A DNA stretch of 64,000 nt from Peromyscus leucopus (GCF_004664715.2 NC_051074.1:21988058-22052057); one strand, 5' to 3'; counted from the stretch's first letter, positions 1 through 11,946 are shown. Translations and numbers: made by a program. The notes: a model not told the origin generated them from the letters alone.

Positions 1-1977
1 AATCCACAGTTGGGCATGTCTATTAAGAGGGTAGTGCATTCCATGCTGTAGAAAGGGAGATGCTTGGCCTGTATCCTCTGTGGGTGTGTTTGTAGGACCT
101 GTTCCAGGCTAGCTCTTTGTCTGCCTTCAGCAGATGGAGGAAACAGGCTGCATCCTCTGTAACTTGTGCAACATGGTCCCTGGAGGGCTGGTGTGCTTCT
201 TCCCTTCCTATGAGTATCTGGGCCAGGTACATGCACATTGGGACAAGACTGGCCTGCTGGCACGTTTGTCTGTCAAGAAAGAGGTGAGTGCCCCTTAGCC
301 TGATTATGAGGACATTGCTACCTGCAACTCTTCCTAGCGGCCCTCAGTCTTGTGGAATTGGCACGGTTTAGATTCTCCCAGCTTCTAAATCTACCAAGGC
401 TAGGTCTGGACACTGGCTGCAGGGATTCCCCAAAGCTTGATTACATGTTCCATGCCCAGGCTCAAACCCCAGACTGAGGCTCAAGACTCAGTCTTTTGAA
501 GATTTTGCTGGGTGGCCTTCTTCCTTCAGTTATTCCAAGAGCCCAAGAGGGTAAGCCAGGTGGAGCAGGTGCTGATGGCATATTCCAAGTGCATTACGGT
601 GAGAGATGGAAGTGAGGCTGGATTCACAGGCTCTCTGTGCCTGGCAGCTGGGAACAGCTGTGATCTCCCAGGTTTGGCTCAGGCACTCTGGTGTGGTTCT
701 CCCCCCACAGTGCTGCATTCAGGCAGGAGGCCATCTGACAGGGGCCTTGCTCCTCTCTGTGGTTGGAGGGAAGATGAGTGAAGGGAACACCTTCTCTGAT
801 GACCTCGACCAGTAGGTGTGATGTCTTCTTGTGTTCTGGGGCTGAGGGCCCTGGGCCCTACTTGGCGGGCCATGCCATAGGGTCGGTACCCATGTGGGCA
901 GCTTGGGGTCCGTAGGGTGTGGGTGTAATGTCTGAACCCTTTCTCCATCTGGCTTTGTGGAACAGAGAAGTGGGCAGCCATGACTTGGAATCACACACAG
1001 TTAGTTCAAAATAGCAGGTAGTTGATCTCATGTGGATGATGACCCCATGGCTATTTGTCACTTATATGCCATGGGCCATGCAACCCACTGCAGGTGTGTG
1101 GTGATGGTGGGGATGCCCTACCCCAACCTTAAGTCTCCAGAGTTGCAAGGTAAGATGACCTAACTGGATCAGACCCTTGTGAGTGTCTGCAGTGTTTCAG
1201 AAGATGAAAGGAAATGTCTAGGGAGGGAGTGGTGTAGAAAGCCCTGGATGCAAGGACTGCATTCTAACAGCATATTGTACAGATGTTTTCATTCCTTCTC
1301 AGAGGTTTTAGAGTATACCTCTAGCCACCTTCATCTTCTCTATAATATATCCTATAGCACGTGATGTTGACTCAGACCCATGAAACCTGACCTTGATCAA
1401 AAGCCTTCGAAAACAGGCAGGTAAGAATCAGTTCTGACCTTCCATTTTCTTTCTTTCTTTCTTTTTCTTTTCTCAGTCTAGGCCTCAAGGTAGGACTCCC
1501 CCAGGGAAGGTGTTGGTGGAAATTCTGGGTATGAAGGATATAACCAATCCATAGGTGATCTGGGCTGCTGCTGGGGCAGATGGATGGGTTGAGGGAGGAG
1601 GGATTTTCCTGCTGTACTGTCCATTTGAGAAGGAAATGAGGGAGGAGACCCAGTGGACATGCAGTATTGGTAGATAATTGAACTCAAGAGTCCCAACCTG
1701 TGTGTCTACCCAGGCAGGGCCATTAGACACCAGAGGGACTTCGCCAGCATTGTGCTCCTGGATCATCGCTATGCCCACCCTGCTGTCCTGGCGAATCTTC
1801 CAGCCTGGATATGGGACCTTTTGAAGGTCGAAGCCACCTTTGTTCCTGCCTTTGCTGCCATTCAGAAGTTTAGGTTTGCTCCCTGTGTCCCAGGCTTCCC
1901 CAATGAGAAATGAAGCTTCTCATGGCTTTTCTCTGCTGCAGTTTCATCGAGACAAGTCACACCCCTGTCTGGTGTAG
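1..1977 (+). pseudogene. Ddx11: DDX11 (ChlR1) helicase-like 3' gene fragment, broken
   Basis: DDX11 is an iron-sulfur superfamily 2 DNA helicase acting in sister-chromatid cohesion; this is its C-terminal helicase part. Exons seen: 131-283 (contains [16 protein letters not shown]), 530-598 (LFQEPKRVSQVEQVL), 711-811 ([16 protein letters not shown], helicase motif V region), 1094-1178 (CVVMVGMPYPNLKSPELQ), 1714-1868 ([20 protein letters not shown], motif VI) and 1942-1977 (FHRDKSHP, then TAG). Most are flanked by AG acceptors and GT donors in the correct phase. An in-frame TAA at 1161-1163 replaces the tyrosine of the MAYLDQTL stretch. The exon between motifs V and VI (ending NQSI in mammals) was not found in 1179-1713, and the donor after 1868 is abnormal. 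The 5' part lies outside the window. I judge it a duplicated pseudogene rather than the working locus. Exon assignment rests on remembered DDX11 sequence. Confidence 0.85.
1445..1476 (+). repeat. Pyrimidine-rich (TTTC)n-like tract
   Basis: A run of TTTC and TTTTC words ending in TCAG. It lies where the missing DDX11 exon would be expected. It could be read as a polypyrimidine tract with an acceptor, but the bases after it do not encode the expected helicase residues. Confidence 0.6.
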
Positions 1978-2850
1978 GATCCTCTTTATTCTCTCTACTT
2001 GACTCAACCTTTGTGTTTTTCCTAAGATGGTCAATAGCATATGCAGACTGGTGAAGTCTACACCAGCCTTCCAGAGGCAGTGGATTCCAGTGTTGTGACT
2101 TACATAGAAAAACCACCAGGACAAACCCAGTTCATCCTGAAGGAACATGGCCTGGGGCACCTCATTCACTGGGACCAAATTTCCCCACAGCACCTAGCTC
2201 AATTTAGCTTTCTCTTGGCTTCAGGAGGCTGTGTAAGCAGAAGCTCTCTGCTCTCTTGTGAGGCAAGACCCACCCTGCCATCATCCTGTCTAGAGACAGA
2301 GATCTGTTCTTGGCCTTTGAATCCAGTCTCAGCCTCAGATGTCCCTATTCAGGACCCTGCTGTCCACAGAGGCTTCACATTCAAGCTGTATTGACTGGGT
2401 CTCCAAAAACAGGTGGATCTCTCTTGTTTTCTGCTGCTCCTTCCTCAAGCCAGGGGACCTTTTTTCTTCATCCACCTAAGAAGAGGCCAATACCACCACA
2501 ACTACCATGGCATGGGCAGCAATGCCAACAGAATCATTAGAATCTCAATGTGACTATTCTAGAGTCTGTCTGTGTGATACCAGGGCATTTTTGGCTATGG
2601 TGAAATATCGCTCGCTTTGCAATAGTGACCCCAACTCACCTCCTTTTGGAACCCAGAAAAAATGCTATTCTGACTTAATTCTGAGACCACCAGGGTAGCA
2701 GGACAGCCCACGATCTGCTGAGCCATCTGCATCTGGCAAGGCCACCCTTTCTCTACTAAACAAAGGGCACTGTTCACATGGAATGAGGCCTGGAGTTGCC
2801 ATTGTTTAGTGTGTGTGTGTGCTCTCAGTTCTAAAAAAGGTAGGCAAAGT
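1978..2850. other. Unassigned flank between DDX11-like fragment and retroviral sequence
   Basis: I recognise no gene here. Short open frames exist (for example 2041-2394, 117 codons) but show no family motif and no splice context. A short GT run lies near 2806-2821. It may be DDX11 downstream flank or part of another old repeat. Confidence 0.5.
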
Positions 2851-3887
2851 TCTCTAGGGTGGTGCAGTAGGTAAGGTTGTCACATGAGACAGTGGAGCTG
2901 GCACATGGTGTACACAGCCCCAGGACATGAAAAGAGGTGAGGCAAGATGCAGGGTAGTTTTCCAGCCACTCGTCCATCTGTGGACAACAGGAAATTTAGA
3001 GGTCCACTTGCCCAGGAGCCTCTTCAAAAGGATGATTGGTCTCCGCAACAATGATTCCACATGGACTATGGTAAGTCCATTAAGCTGATTAACACCAGGG
3101 ATAAATCGACTTTGGACAACAAATTGCTCAGGACAATTTTGAGATGACTCGCTGAGATGATCCAGATTCACAGACTGCTCAAGCAAGGACTTGAGACAAG
3201 CCCTGCACTTGCCCATTATGCAGACACTGGACAAATGATATAACTATCTCTCCCAGCACTTGACAATTAACCCCAAAATTTTCTTTTCAGGATTCCCTAA
3301 AGATGTCTTTGCCCCCAGAAAGCAGGAAGTAATTTTAAGAAAATGGTGCCCACATTCCCAAGAGGTGGGGTGGATGTTTTTTAGTCATTTAATGAGTTAT
3401 GAATACTGTCATAGTTTACTATGGTTGGTTACAAGTTATTAATTGTTAATGGTCTAAAAAAGGCTAAACAAAGGAGATTAGATACAGGGTTCTTGTTTAA
3501 AAATAGAGGAAAAATGAGGATATAGAAAAGAGTATATCATTGAATCTACTCAGAAAAAAGGGAAGATATAGAAATGATAAGATAAAAGGTAGATTTTTGG
3601 ATCTACTCAGAAATAAGAGAATATGAATATGATAGGATAAAAGGGAGATTATTGAATCTATGCTTAAAAGGAACTACTTGTTTTAAATAGAATAAGTAAT
3701 GAAAAATTTTTGTCTGAATTTGTCAAATATTAATGGACTGGACATTGTTATATATTAATGGAGTTTTTTGCCTGAATCTGTCGAATGTTAATGTATATCT
3801 TGACTGTCTATATTATATATACTTATTGGATACAGTTCTCTTGTATTAGTTATAAGCTTTTTTAAATTTTAGACAAAAGAGGGGAAA
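2850..3887 (+). mobile_element. Endogenous retrovirus, 3' internal region (5' end uncertain)
   Basis: An AT-rich stretch with repeated ATAGAAA, GATAAAAG and ATCTACTCAG words leads into a polypurine tract (AAAAGAGGGGAAA, about 3875-3887) directly before the LTR start. This is the canonical position of the plus-strand primer for reverse transcription. No gag, pol or env reading frame is visible, so only a non-coding or decayed 3' end remains. The left boundary is a guess; the part from about 3260 on is the most secure. The style resembles rodent beta-like elements such as the mys/MYSERV group, but the family assignment is inferred. Confidence 0.6.
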
Positions 3888-4371
3888 TGTGGTATATTGT
3901 GTTCCCCAATATATTATTGTGCACCCTAATAAATTTATCTGGGGTCAGACAACAGAACAGCAACTAGATACAGAGGCCAGAAAAGGTGGCACTTGCACCT
4001 TTAATCCTAGCATTCCAAAGGCAGAGATCTGTCTGGATCTCTGTGAGTTCAAAGTCACAAAGGAAACAGCCAGGGATGGTGATACACGCCTTTAATCCCA
4101 GATAGTGATGGCAGGAAGCAGAAAGGTATATAAGGCCTGAAGACCAGGAACTAGACCCTGTTTAAGCTTTTAGGGTTTTAGCAGCAGTTCAGCTGAAAAT
4201 CATTCTGGATGAGGATTCACAGACTTCCAGTTTGAGGAAACAGGATCAGCTGAGGAATTGGCAAGGTGAGGTGGCTGTGGATTGTTCTGTTTCTCTGATC
4301 ATTCAGCGTTCACCCCAATGCCTGGCTCTGGGTTTGATTTTATTAATAAGAAATTTAAGATTCTTGTTACA
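3888..4371 (+). mobile_element. Retroviral LTR (3' LTR of the same element)
   Basis: The segment begins TGTGGTATATTGTG right after the polypurine tract and ends CTTGTTACA, so it has TG...CA ends and a length of about 484 bp. AATAAA-type words and a TATATAAGG box near 4127 are consistent with LTR promoter and polyadenylation signals. No second LTR is present in the window, so the element is 5'-truncated or interrupted. The interior contains B1-like words (separate entry). Confidence 0.7.
3985..4101 (+). repeat. B1-SINE-like segments inside the LTR
   Basis: Two partial matches to the left part of rodent B1: about 3985-4057 (GCACCTTTAATCCTAGCA, then GGCAGAGATC and CTGTGAGTTCAA) and about 4068-4101 (GCCAGGGATGGTGATACACG, then CCTTTAATCCCAG). 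The second restarts the SINE, so the LTR holds two tandem partial copies. They appear to be part of the LTR rather than a later insertion, since no tails or target duplications are visible. Confidence 0.6.
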
Positions 4372-4683
4372 CTCAGTGATCCTGCCCTTGGCATTTCACC
4401 TGACTGTTCTCAGATTGGCACCTGCCTGAGGACAGGTCACAGGGTAAAAGTGTCTTCATGCTTTTCATTTTCTTCTGTTGTACCAAGAAGAGCCCCCATG
4501 AGCCAAGCTCCCCCGTATTCAGAAAAGACCGTCCTTTGCTCGAGATTCTGCAAAATCTCAGAGGCAATGCCTTTGTCACCTGGGAAGGACTCTGATTTGC
4601 AAATTGCTTCCACACTGAAATAGTCATTGCAGAGGCAGAGGAGGAGAATGAAGAAGAAATATGAACCGGACTTAACAAGGAAG
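4372..4683 (+). other. Divergent edge of the array upstream of unit U1
   Basis: This lies between the LTR end and the first recognisable promoter remnant. Near 4636-4684 it has weak resemblance to the spacer just before later promoters (GGAGAGGACAGAGTGAGACA in other units). The rest does not match the unit. It may be a strongly diverged spacer or unrelated DNA. Confidence 0.4.
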
Positions 4684-5764
4684 CAGTCACCATGGGCTAG
4701 ATATAGCCTGCAGTGATTGATCCATTTCTAACTCAGACCTCACTGAAAATATCCTTCTAGATGAAGAGGGCAATGAGAACTTGACAAAATTTAGTATCAC
4801 AACCAGATATAGAGCAGGCAGGACCAAGAACTACAATGCCCCGGAACTGGTACTGGGAGAGGGCTATGGTGGGAGGAAGGCAGATCTGTGGAGTCTGGGT
4901 GTGCCGCTATATTTTATCACCAGCGGAGACAACTCTTTCAGAGGAAACAATCTGGAAGAGATCAAGGATAACATCATAATGTCATAAAAGTGACCTATGA
5001 TGGTCTAGCTCATGTCGCTTGGTAACTTGAACACCTAATTCACTAAATACTGAGAGTTGCTACAGAGAGGAGGCCCTCCATTGAAGACCTACAGAAACAT
5101 CCCTGGCTCGTGCAATGGGAAGAAAACATGTCAAGTGACACCAACTTAGATCCCAATGTCCTATACTCACTGTCATGTTGGGTTAAATATCAATGCCAGC
5201 TTGTAAACCTTTGTAAATAGAAAATACAACCAAATGATGGGGACATACTTCATCAACAAAGAGCAGTCACCCAAGGAGCTGGGGTTTGCACTAGGCTGCC
5301 CCACCTCAGCCAAGTCAGTGGACCTTGGAGTTTTGCCTCCCCCTTTCCCCAGTGTATCTCTCTATCTCTGGTCTTCACCTAAAAAAAAAAAAAGAAAGGG
5401 AGGCCAGTGAGCCCACCTTTGGCCTCTTTCACACCCAGCCCTCACACCAGCACCTGCCTATTTTACCAACAGCACCAGGGCAAAGAGTGGCTAGAAGTGC
5501 CTCCCTGGCTCTATGCTGTCCCCGGAAGAAGAACCCCACTTGTAGCAATGCCCCCTTTTCAGAGGTGCGGCTGCCCCAAGTATCTACAGCGACATATTGG
5601 AAGGGGAAATGACCCAGCACCTGAGCCATACTTTGACATGTAAAGCTCACACTTCTGATTGGTGCTTCAAGAGACTGCAGAATGGAATCAGGGCTTGCCT
5701 GTCAACAGTGTGCTGCCTCCCTTGAGCTCCAAACACACAAGCCCATCCTGTGTTCACCAATAAA
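4684..5764 (+). pseudogene. U1: internally deleted Smok-like pseudogene
   Basis: A promoter-proximal remnant (CAGTCACCATGGGCTAGATA) is joined at about 4743-4746 directly to the catalytic-loop segment (GAAAATATCCTTCTAGATG). TATA, leader, N-lobe and HRD are therefore missing. An open stretch at 4781-4987 keeps the activation-segment APELVLGEGYGGRKADLWSL and the start of the C-lobe. The DFG position reads TKFSI. The TAA of the IH*ML site is present. The C-terminal region has an A-run near 5381-5394 that breaks the frame. AATAAA lies at 5759-5764. It is more diverged than the other units, as expected for an array edge. Confidence 0.8.
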
Positions 5765-6773
5765 GTGGATCCTCTGAAAGAGGCAACCTGCAGAGCCTAG
5801 TGAGGAATTGGGCATGCAGGAATTGCCTCTGCTGGCTTTCCCAGCATGCTTTTTCTCTATAGCATCACTATGTTTCAGGCTTCATTTCCCAAGCTGCCTT
5901 TCTCTATATTGGCATGCCACTACAAACTACCTTTTCCATACTGCCTCTCAGGTCACCACCTCCATTTCCCTTTACATGACTAAAGTTTCTAAAGTCACAC
6001 TTCAGCTTCAACATGGGAGGTTTGAGTCAAGATTTTTGCTTTTTCACCACTGGAGATAGGAGATTTCTGTTCTCCCTGAGCTGGCTTTGTTATATGTTTT
6101 CCTTTGCTGACAGTTTCCAAGGAGTGAGTGGTACATATTCAAGGAAGGTGCTTTTGTGCCCATCAGAAAAAGTCCCTGGGTACTTGCTCATCTCTCCCAA
6201 CCAGTCAGTAAAAAGAAGTTAAAACACTCAAAAAAGCTTTCCTATATTTCCATGAGAGAGACTCCATTCTAGACAGCTCTGGGTTTGCTCCCAGCTCATC
6301 CTTTTCTTCACAAACTGCTAGAGGCTGTAGGAAAAGGCTGAGTCCATCATTGGACAGCAGAAGAGCTCACAATGTGGAGAGCCAGGCTCATTCACCCAGG
6401 AGACATTTAGAGGCTCCTTCTGCAGGGAATGCATTATGCTTGCCAGGATTTCCTGAGCCCGCAGAGACTCATGGTAGGATCCTGCTCAGGTTTAGTAAAG
6501 TGTGGTGTCCACTTATTTTTTTTAGCCTTCTGTATCAGAATCAAGAAAAAGAGGGACAGATATGCAGAGTGTGACAGGGACCTCCTTGTAAGTAGTCACT
6601 ATTGGAGCACACGCAAGGCTGAAGTGATGGAGGGAGCTGTTCCCTTGGGACACTGCACATGGCTGGAAGCAACTAGGGGACTCCAGGAGAGGACAGAGTG
6701 AGACAGTGAAGGGGAAATATGCCTGGGACCAAACATGGAGACAGTCACCGTGGGTTATATATTACGTGCTGTT
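5765..6773 (+). other. Spacer between U1 and U2
   Basis: Non-coding spacer nearly identical to the U2-U3 spacer (8369-9373), including the shared words TTGAGCTCCAAACACACAAG just upstream and AGTGAGTGGTACATATTCAA. The pair therefore duplicated or was homogenised recently, although the U1 kinase part is much more diverged. No gene is seen in it. Confidence 0.7.
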
Positions 6774-6823
6774 ATTGGTCCAATTCTCCCTCAGACCTCA
6801 ATGTGTGGGGTCCTGTATATAAG
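6774..6823 (+). promoter_or_regulatory. U2 promoter: ATTGG plus TATATAAG
   Basis: ATTGG at 6774 and TATATAAG at 6816, spacing 42 bp (other units 47-48). The CGTCA half-site seen in most units reads CCTCA here. Confidence 0.6.
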
Positions 6824-6957
6824 GCTGTGGGCTGGCCTGCAGTTCTGTCACTACAGACCAGTGAACTGATTTCAGTAACTGTGGAAAATTTCACTGCTCC
6901 ATAGATTGTTATTTGTTGAGTTGAGACTTTACAACAATCTGTCTGCACAGGATCACA

Positions 6958-8368
6958 GTGACCACCCAGGCACATGGACTGTGACGCCTGAAGAAGAACC
7001 TGAAAAGTCTATCCATGGTCCTACTTACCATCAGCCAGGGTGCATTTGGCTCTGTAACTGGCCTGTCACTGCCTCACAGGCACCCATTGGCCATAAATAT
7101 TACAAACAACATAGAACAGGACCTCTGGTTATCATGTCAGATGGTGACCCTGGATAAACTACACCATCCTAACATAATTTGACTCTTCCAGTCTCCTATA
7201 AAACCACAACATTTCTTTGTGACTAAGAAAACCTGTCCCAATTAGTAAGGGAGGAGGGCAGGTTGCAGGAGGAAGAGGCAGAGAAAATATTCGGGGAGAT
7301 CTTATCAGCCATCAACATTTGCTATGACCTTAACATCGTCCATCTAGACCTGAATTCTGAAAATATCCTTCTAGATGAAGAGGGCAATGTGGACTTTGGT
7401 ATAGACACCAGAAGTAGAACTGGCACTGTACTGCAAGGGCAAAGTGTAACAAAGACCTTCAGTCCCCAGAAATGGTACCGGGAGAGGGCTATGATGGGAA
7501 GAAGGCCTATGTGTCCTCTGAATGTTCTGCTCTATTTTATCACCACCGAGTACCACCCCTCCCGAGGAAACACTCTGGAAGAGATCGAGGAGAATATCAT
7601 AAAAGGCACCTATGACATTCCAGCTCATGTCTCTGGGTCACTTGAAAACCTAATTCACTAAATGCTGACAGTTGCCACAGAGAGGAGGCCCTCCACTGAA
7701 GACCTTCAGCAACATCCGTGGCTCATGAAATGGGCAGAAAACATCCAAAAAGATACCTATTTATATCCCAATGTCCTAGACACACTGTGGTCTTGGGTTT
7801 GATATCAATGCCATTGTGTAATCCTTTGTAAAGAGAAAATGCAATGAAATGATAGGGACATACCTCATCATCAAAGAGCAGTCACACAAGGAGCTCTGTT
7901 TTGCACTTGGCTGCACCACCTCAGCCAAGTGAGTGGACCTTGGAGTTTCCCCTCCCCTTCCCCTGTTCATCTTTCTCTGGTCTTCACCTTCAAAAAGGGC
8001 CAGTGAGCCCACCTTTGGCCTCTTTCACACCCAGCCCTCACACCAGCACCTGCCTGTTGTGCCAACAGCACCAGGGCAGAGGGTGGCTAGAAGTGCCTCC
8101 ATGCCTGTACGTTGTCCCTGTAAGAAGAACCCCACTTGTAGCAATGCCCCCTGTTCAGAGGTGCGGCTGCCCCAAGCATCTACAGGGACATATTGGAAGA
8201 GGAAATGACCCAGCACCTGCGCCATACTTTGACATGGTAAAGGCCTCACACCTTCTGAACTTTGGGTGCTTCAAGAGACTGCAGAATGGAATCAGGGCTT
8301 GCCTGTCAACAGTGTGCTGCCTCCCTTGAGCTCCAAACACACAAGCCCATCCTGTGTTCACCAATAAA
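6958..8368 (+). pseudogene. U2: Smok-like kinase pseudogene, DFG retained
   Basis: Sperm motility kinases are testis serine/threonine kinases related to MARK/AMPK kinases. The first initiator-like site reads GTGACC at 6958. An open stretch at 7263-7661 (132 codons) runs from QEEEAEKIF through HLDLNSENILLDEEGN (catalytic loop at 7341) and VDFGIDTR (DFG at about 7392), and ends at the common TAA after SLENLIH. Arg of HRD and the loop Lys are lost. The APE segment reads SPQKW and DVWSLG is scrambled, because two compensating frameshifts flank that part. The C-terminal region is open at 7901-8329 in a different frame. AATAAA lies at 8363-8368. Confidence 0.85.
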
Positions 8369-9373
8369 GTGGATCCTCTGAAAGAGGCCACCTGCAGAGC
8401 CTAGTGAGGAATTGGGCATGCAGGAATTGCCTCTGCTGGCTTTCCCAGCATGCTTTTCTCTATAGCATCACTATGTTTCAGGCCTCATTTCCCAAGCTGC
8501 CTTTCTCTATATTGGCATGCCACTACAAACTACCTTTTCCATACTGCCTCTCAGGTCACCACCTCCATTTCCCTTTACATGACTAAAGTTTCTAAAGTCA
8601 CACTTCAGCTTCAACATGGGAGGTTTGAGTCAAGATTTTTGCTTTTTCACCACTGGAGATAGGAGATTTCTGTTCTCCCTGAGCTGGCTTTGTTATATGT
8701 TTTCCTTTGCTGACAGTTTCCAAGGAGTGAGTGGTACATATTCAAGGAAGGTGCTTTTGTGCCCATCAGAAAAAGTCCCTGGGGACTTGCTCATCTCCCC
8801 CAACCAGTCAGTAAAAGAAGTTAAAACACTCAAAAAAGCTTTCCTATATTTCCATGAGAGAGACTCCATTCTAGACAGCTCTGGGTTTGCTCCCAGCTCA
8901 TCCTTTTCTTCACAAACTGCTAGAGGCTGTAGGAAAAGGTGAGTCCATCATTGGACAGCAGAAGAGCTCACAATGTGGAGAGCCAGGCTCATTCACCCAG
9001 GAGACATTTAGAGGCTCCTTCTGCATTCAATGCATTATGCTTGCCAGGATTTCCTGAGCCCGCAGAGACTCATGGTAGGATCATGCTCAGGTTTAGTAAA
9101 GTATGGTGTCCACTTATTTTTTAGCCTTGTGTATCAGAATCAAGAAAAAGAGGGACAGATATGCAGAGTGTGACAGGGACCTCCTTGTAAGTAGTCACTA
9201 TTGGAGCACACACCAGGCTGAAGTGATGGAGGGAGCTGTTCCCTTGGGACACTGCCCCTGGCTGGAAGCAACTAGGGGACTCCAGGAGAGGACAGAGTGA
9301 GACAGTGAAGGGGAAAATGTTCCTGGGGCCTAACATGGAGACAGTCACCGTGGGTTATATACAGTCTACTGTG

Positions 9374-9428
9374 ATTGGTCCATTTCTTCGTCAGACCTCA
9401 ATGTGAGGGTGAGTGTCCTGTATATAAG
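9374..9428 (+). promoter_or_regulatory. U3 promoter
   Basis: ATTGG at 9374, CGTCA (CRE half-site) between the boxes, TATATAAG at 9421; spacing 47 bp. Confidence 0.6.
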
Positions 9429-9560
9429 GCTGTGGCTGGCCTGCAGTTCTGTCACTACAGACCAGTGAGCTGATTTCAATAACTGTGGAAATTTTCACTG
9501 CTATCTAGCTTGTTAGTTGTTGAGTTGAGCTTCACAAAGATCTGTCTGCACAGGATCACA

Positions 9561-10952
9561 GTGACCACCCAGCACATGGCCTGAGACCTAAAAGAAGAAC
9601 CTGAAAAGTCTATACATGTTCCTACTTACCATCGCCAGGGTGCATTTGGCTCTGTGAAACTGGCCTATCATGCCTCACAGGCACCCATTACCATAAATTA
9701 ATAGACAACATAGAGCAGGACCTCTGGTTATCATGTCAGATGGTGACCCTGGATAAACTACACCATCCTAACATAATTTGCCTCTTCCAGATTCTATAAA
9801 CACACAACATTTCTTTGTGACTGAGAAAACCTGTTCCAATGAGTAAGGGAGGAGGGCAGGTTGCAGGAGGAAGAGGCACAGAAAATATTCGGCAGATCTT
9901 GTCAGCCATCAAGTTTGCTATGACCTTGACATCGTCCATCAGACCTGAATTCTGAAAATATCCTTCTAGATGAAGAGGGCAATGTGAACTTGCAGACTTT
10001 GTTATCTACCAGAAGTAGAGCTGGCACTGTACTGCAAGGGCAATGTGTAACAAGACCTTCAGTGCCCCAGAACTGGTACTGGGAGAGGGCTATGATGGGA
10101 AGAAAGCAGTGTGTGGAGTCTGGTGTGTTGCTCTATTTTATCACCACCGAGTACCACCCTACCCAGGAAGCACCCTGGAAGAGATCGAGGAGAATATCAT
10201 AAAAGGACTTATGACATTCCAGCTCATGTCTCTGGGTCACTTGAAAACCTAATTCACTAAATGCTGACAGTTGCCCACAGAGGAGCCCTCCACTGAAGAC
10301 TTCAGCAACATCCTGGCTCATGAAATGGGAGAAAACATCCAAGAGACACTATTTATATCCCAATGTCCTAGACACACTGTGTCTTGGGTTTAATATCAAT
10401 GCCATTGTGTAATCCTTTGTAAAGAGAAAATGCAAATGAAATGATGGGACATACCTCATCATCAAAGAGCAGTCACACAAGGAGTCTGGTTTTGCACTTG
10501 GCTGCACAACCTCAGCCAAGTCTGTGGACCTGGAGTTTGCCCTCCCCCATCATGAGTGCATCTCTCTATCTCTGGTCTTCACCTAAAAAAGGGCCAGTGA
10601 GCCCATCCTTTGGCCTCTTCCACACCCAGCCCTCACCACAGCACCTGCCTGTTGTGCCAACAGCACCAGGGCAGAAGGTGGCTAGAAGTGCCCCATGCCT
10701 GTACGTTGTCCCAGAGGAAGGCCCCACTTGTAGCTATGCCCCCTATCAAAGCTGCGGTTGCCCAAGTATCTACAGCAGCATATTAGAAGAGGAAATGACC
10801 TGGCACCTGCCCTGGACTTTGACATGGAAAAGGCCTCGCCCTTCTGAACATGGGTGCTTCAAGAGACTGCACAGGAATTAGGACTTGTCTGTCAAAGTGT
10901 GCTGCCTCCCTCGGCTCCAAACACATAAGCCCATCCTATGTTCACCAATAAG
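9561..10952 (+). pseudogene. U3: Smok-like kinase pseudogene
   Basis: A base is missing inside the HRD codons (CATCAGACCTG, near 9938). The APE segment is readable as FSAPELVLGEGYDGKK (open frame from 10043), then a lost base shifts the frame before DVW. Many one-base losses fall in doubled letters, for example in CAACATCCTGGCTC and CATCCAAGAGAC, which may be sequencing errors. The poly(A) site is changed to AATAAG (10947-10952). The C-terminal region has an open frame at 10441-10881. Confidence 0.8.
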
Positions 10953-11946
10953 GTGGCTCCCCTGAGAGAGGCAACCTGCAGAGCCCAGTGAGGAATTGGG
11001 CATGCAGGTATTGCCTATGCTGGCTTTCCCAGCATGCTTTTCTCTATAGCATCACTATGTTTCAGACTTCATTTCCCAAGCTGCCTTTCTCTATATTGGC
11101 ATGCCACTACAAACTACCTTTCCCATAGTGCCTCTCATGTCACCACTTCCATTTCCCTTTACGTGACTAAAGTTTCTAAAGTCACATTTCAGCTTTAACA
11201 TGGGAGGTTTGAGTCAAGATTTTTGCTTTTTCACCACTGGAGATAGGACATGTCTGTTCTCCCTGAGTGGCTTTGTTATATTTTTTCTTTGCTGACACTT
11301 TCCAGGAGCGAGTGGTGCCTTATTCAAGGAAGGTGCTTTTGTGCCCAAGAAAAATCCCTGGGACTTGCTCATCTCTCCCAGCCAGTCAGTAAAAAGAAGT
11401 GAAAGCACTCAAAACAAAGCTTTTCTTCAGTTCCATCAGAGAGACTCCCTCCCAGACAGCTCTGGGTTTGCTCCCAGCTCATCCTTTTCTACATAAACAG
11501 CCAGAGGCTGTAGGAAAAGGCTGAGTCCATCAGCTGGACAGCAGAAGATCTCACAATTTGGAGACCAGGCTCATTCACACAGGAAATTTTAGAAGTTCCT
11601 TCTGCATTCAGTGCATTATGCTTGCCAGGATTTCCTGAGACCACAGAGACATCATGGTGGGGTCCTGCTCAGGTTTTGTAAAGTGTGGTGTCCTTTATTT
11701 TTCAGCCTTCTGTCTCAGAATCAAGACAAAGAGGACAGATATGCAGAGTTGACAGGGACCTCCTTGTAAGTAGTCACCATTGGAGCACACACCAGGCGAA
11801 GTGATGGAGGGAGCTGTTCCCTTGGGACACTGCACCTGGCTGGAAGCGATATGGGACTTCTGGAGAGGACAGAGTGAGACAGTGAAGGGGAAGTGCCTGG
11901 GCCATACATGGAAACAGTCACCGTGGGTTATATACAGCCTACTGTG

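Noticed and set aside
2041..2394. 117-codon open frame downstream of the DDX11-like fragment
   Set aside because: No recognisable family, no splice context and no repeated occurrence; probably chance.
2854..3234. 126-codon minus-strand open frame
   Set aside because: It lies antisense in probable retroviral 3' sequence and shows no known motif.
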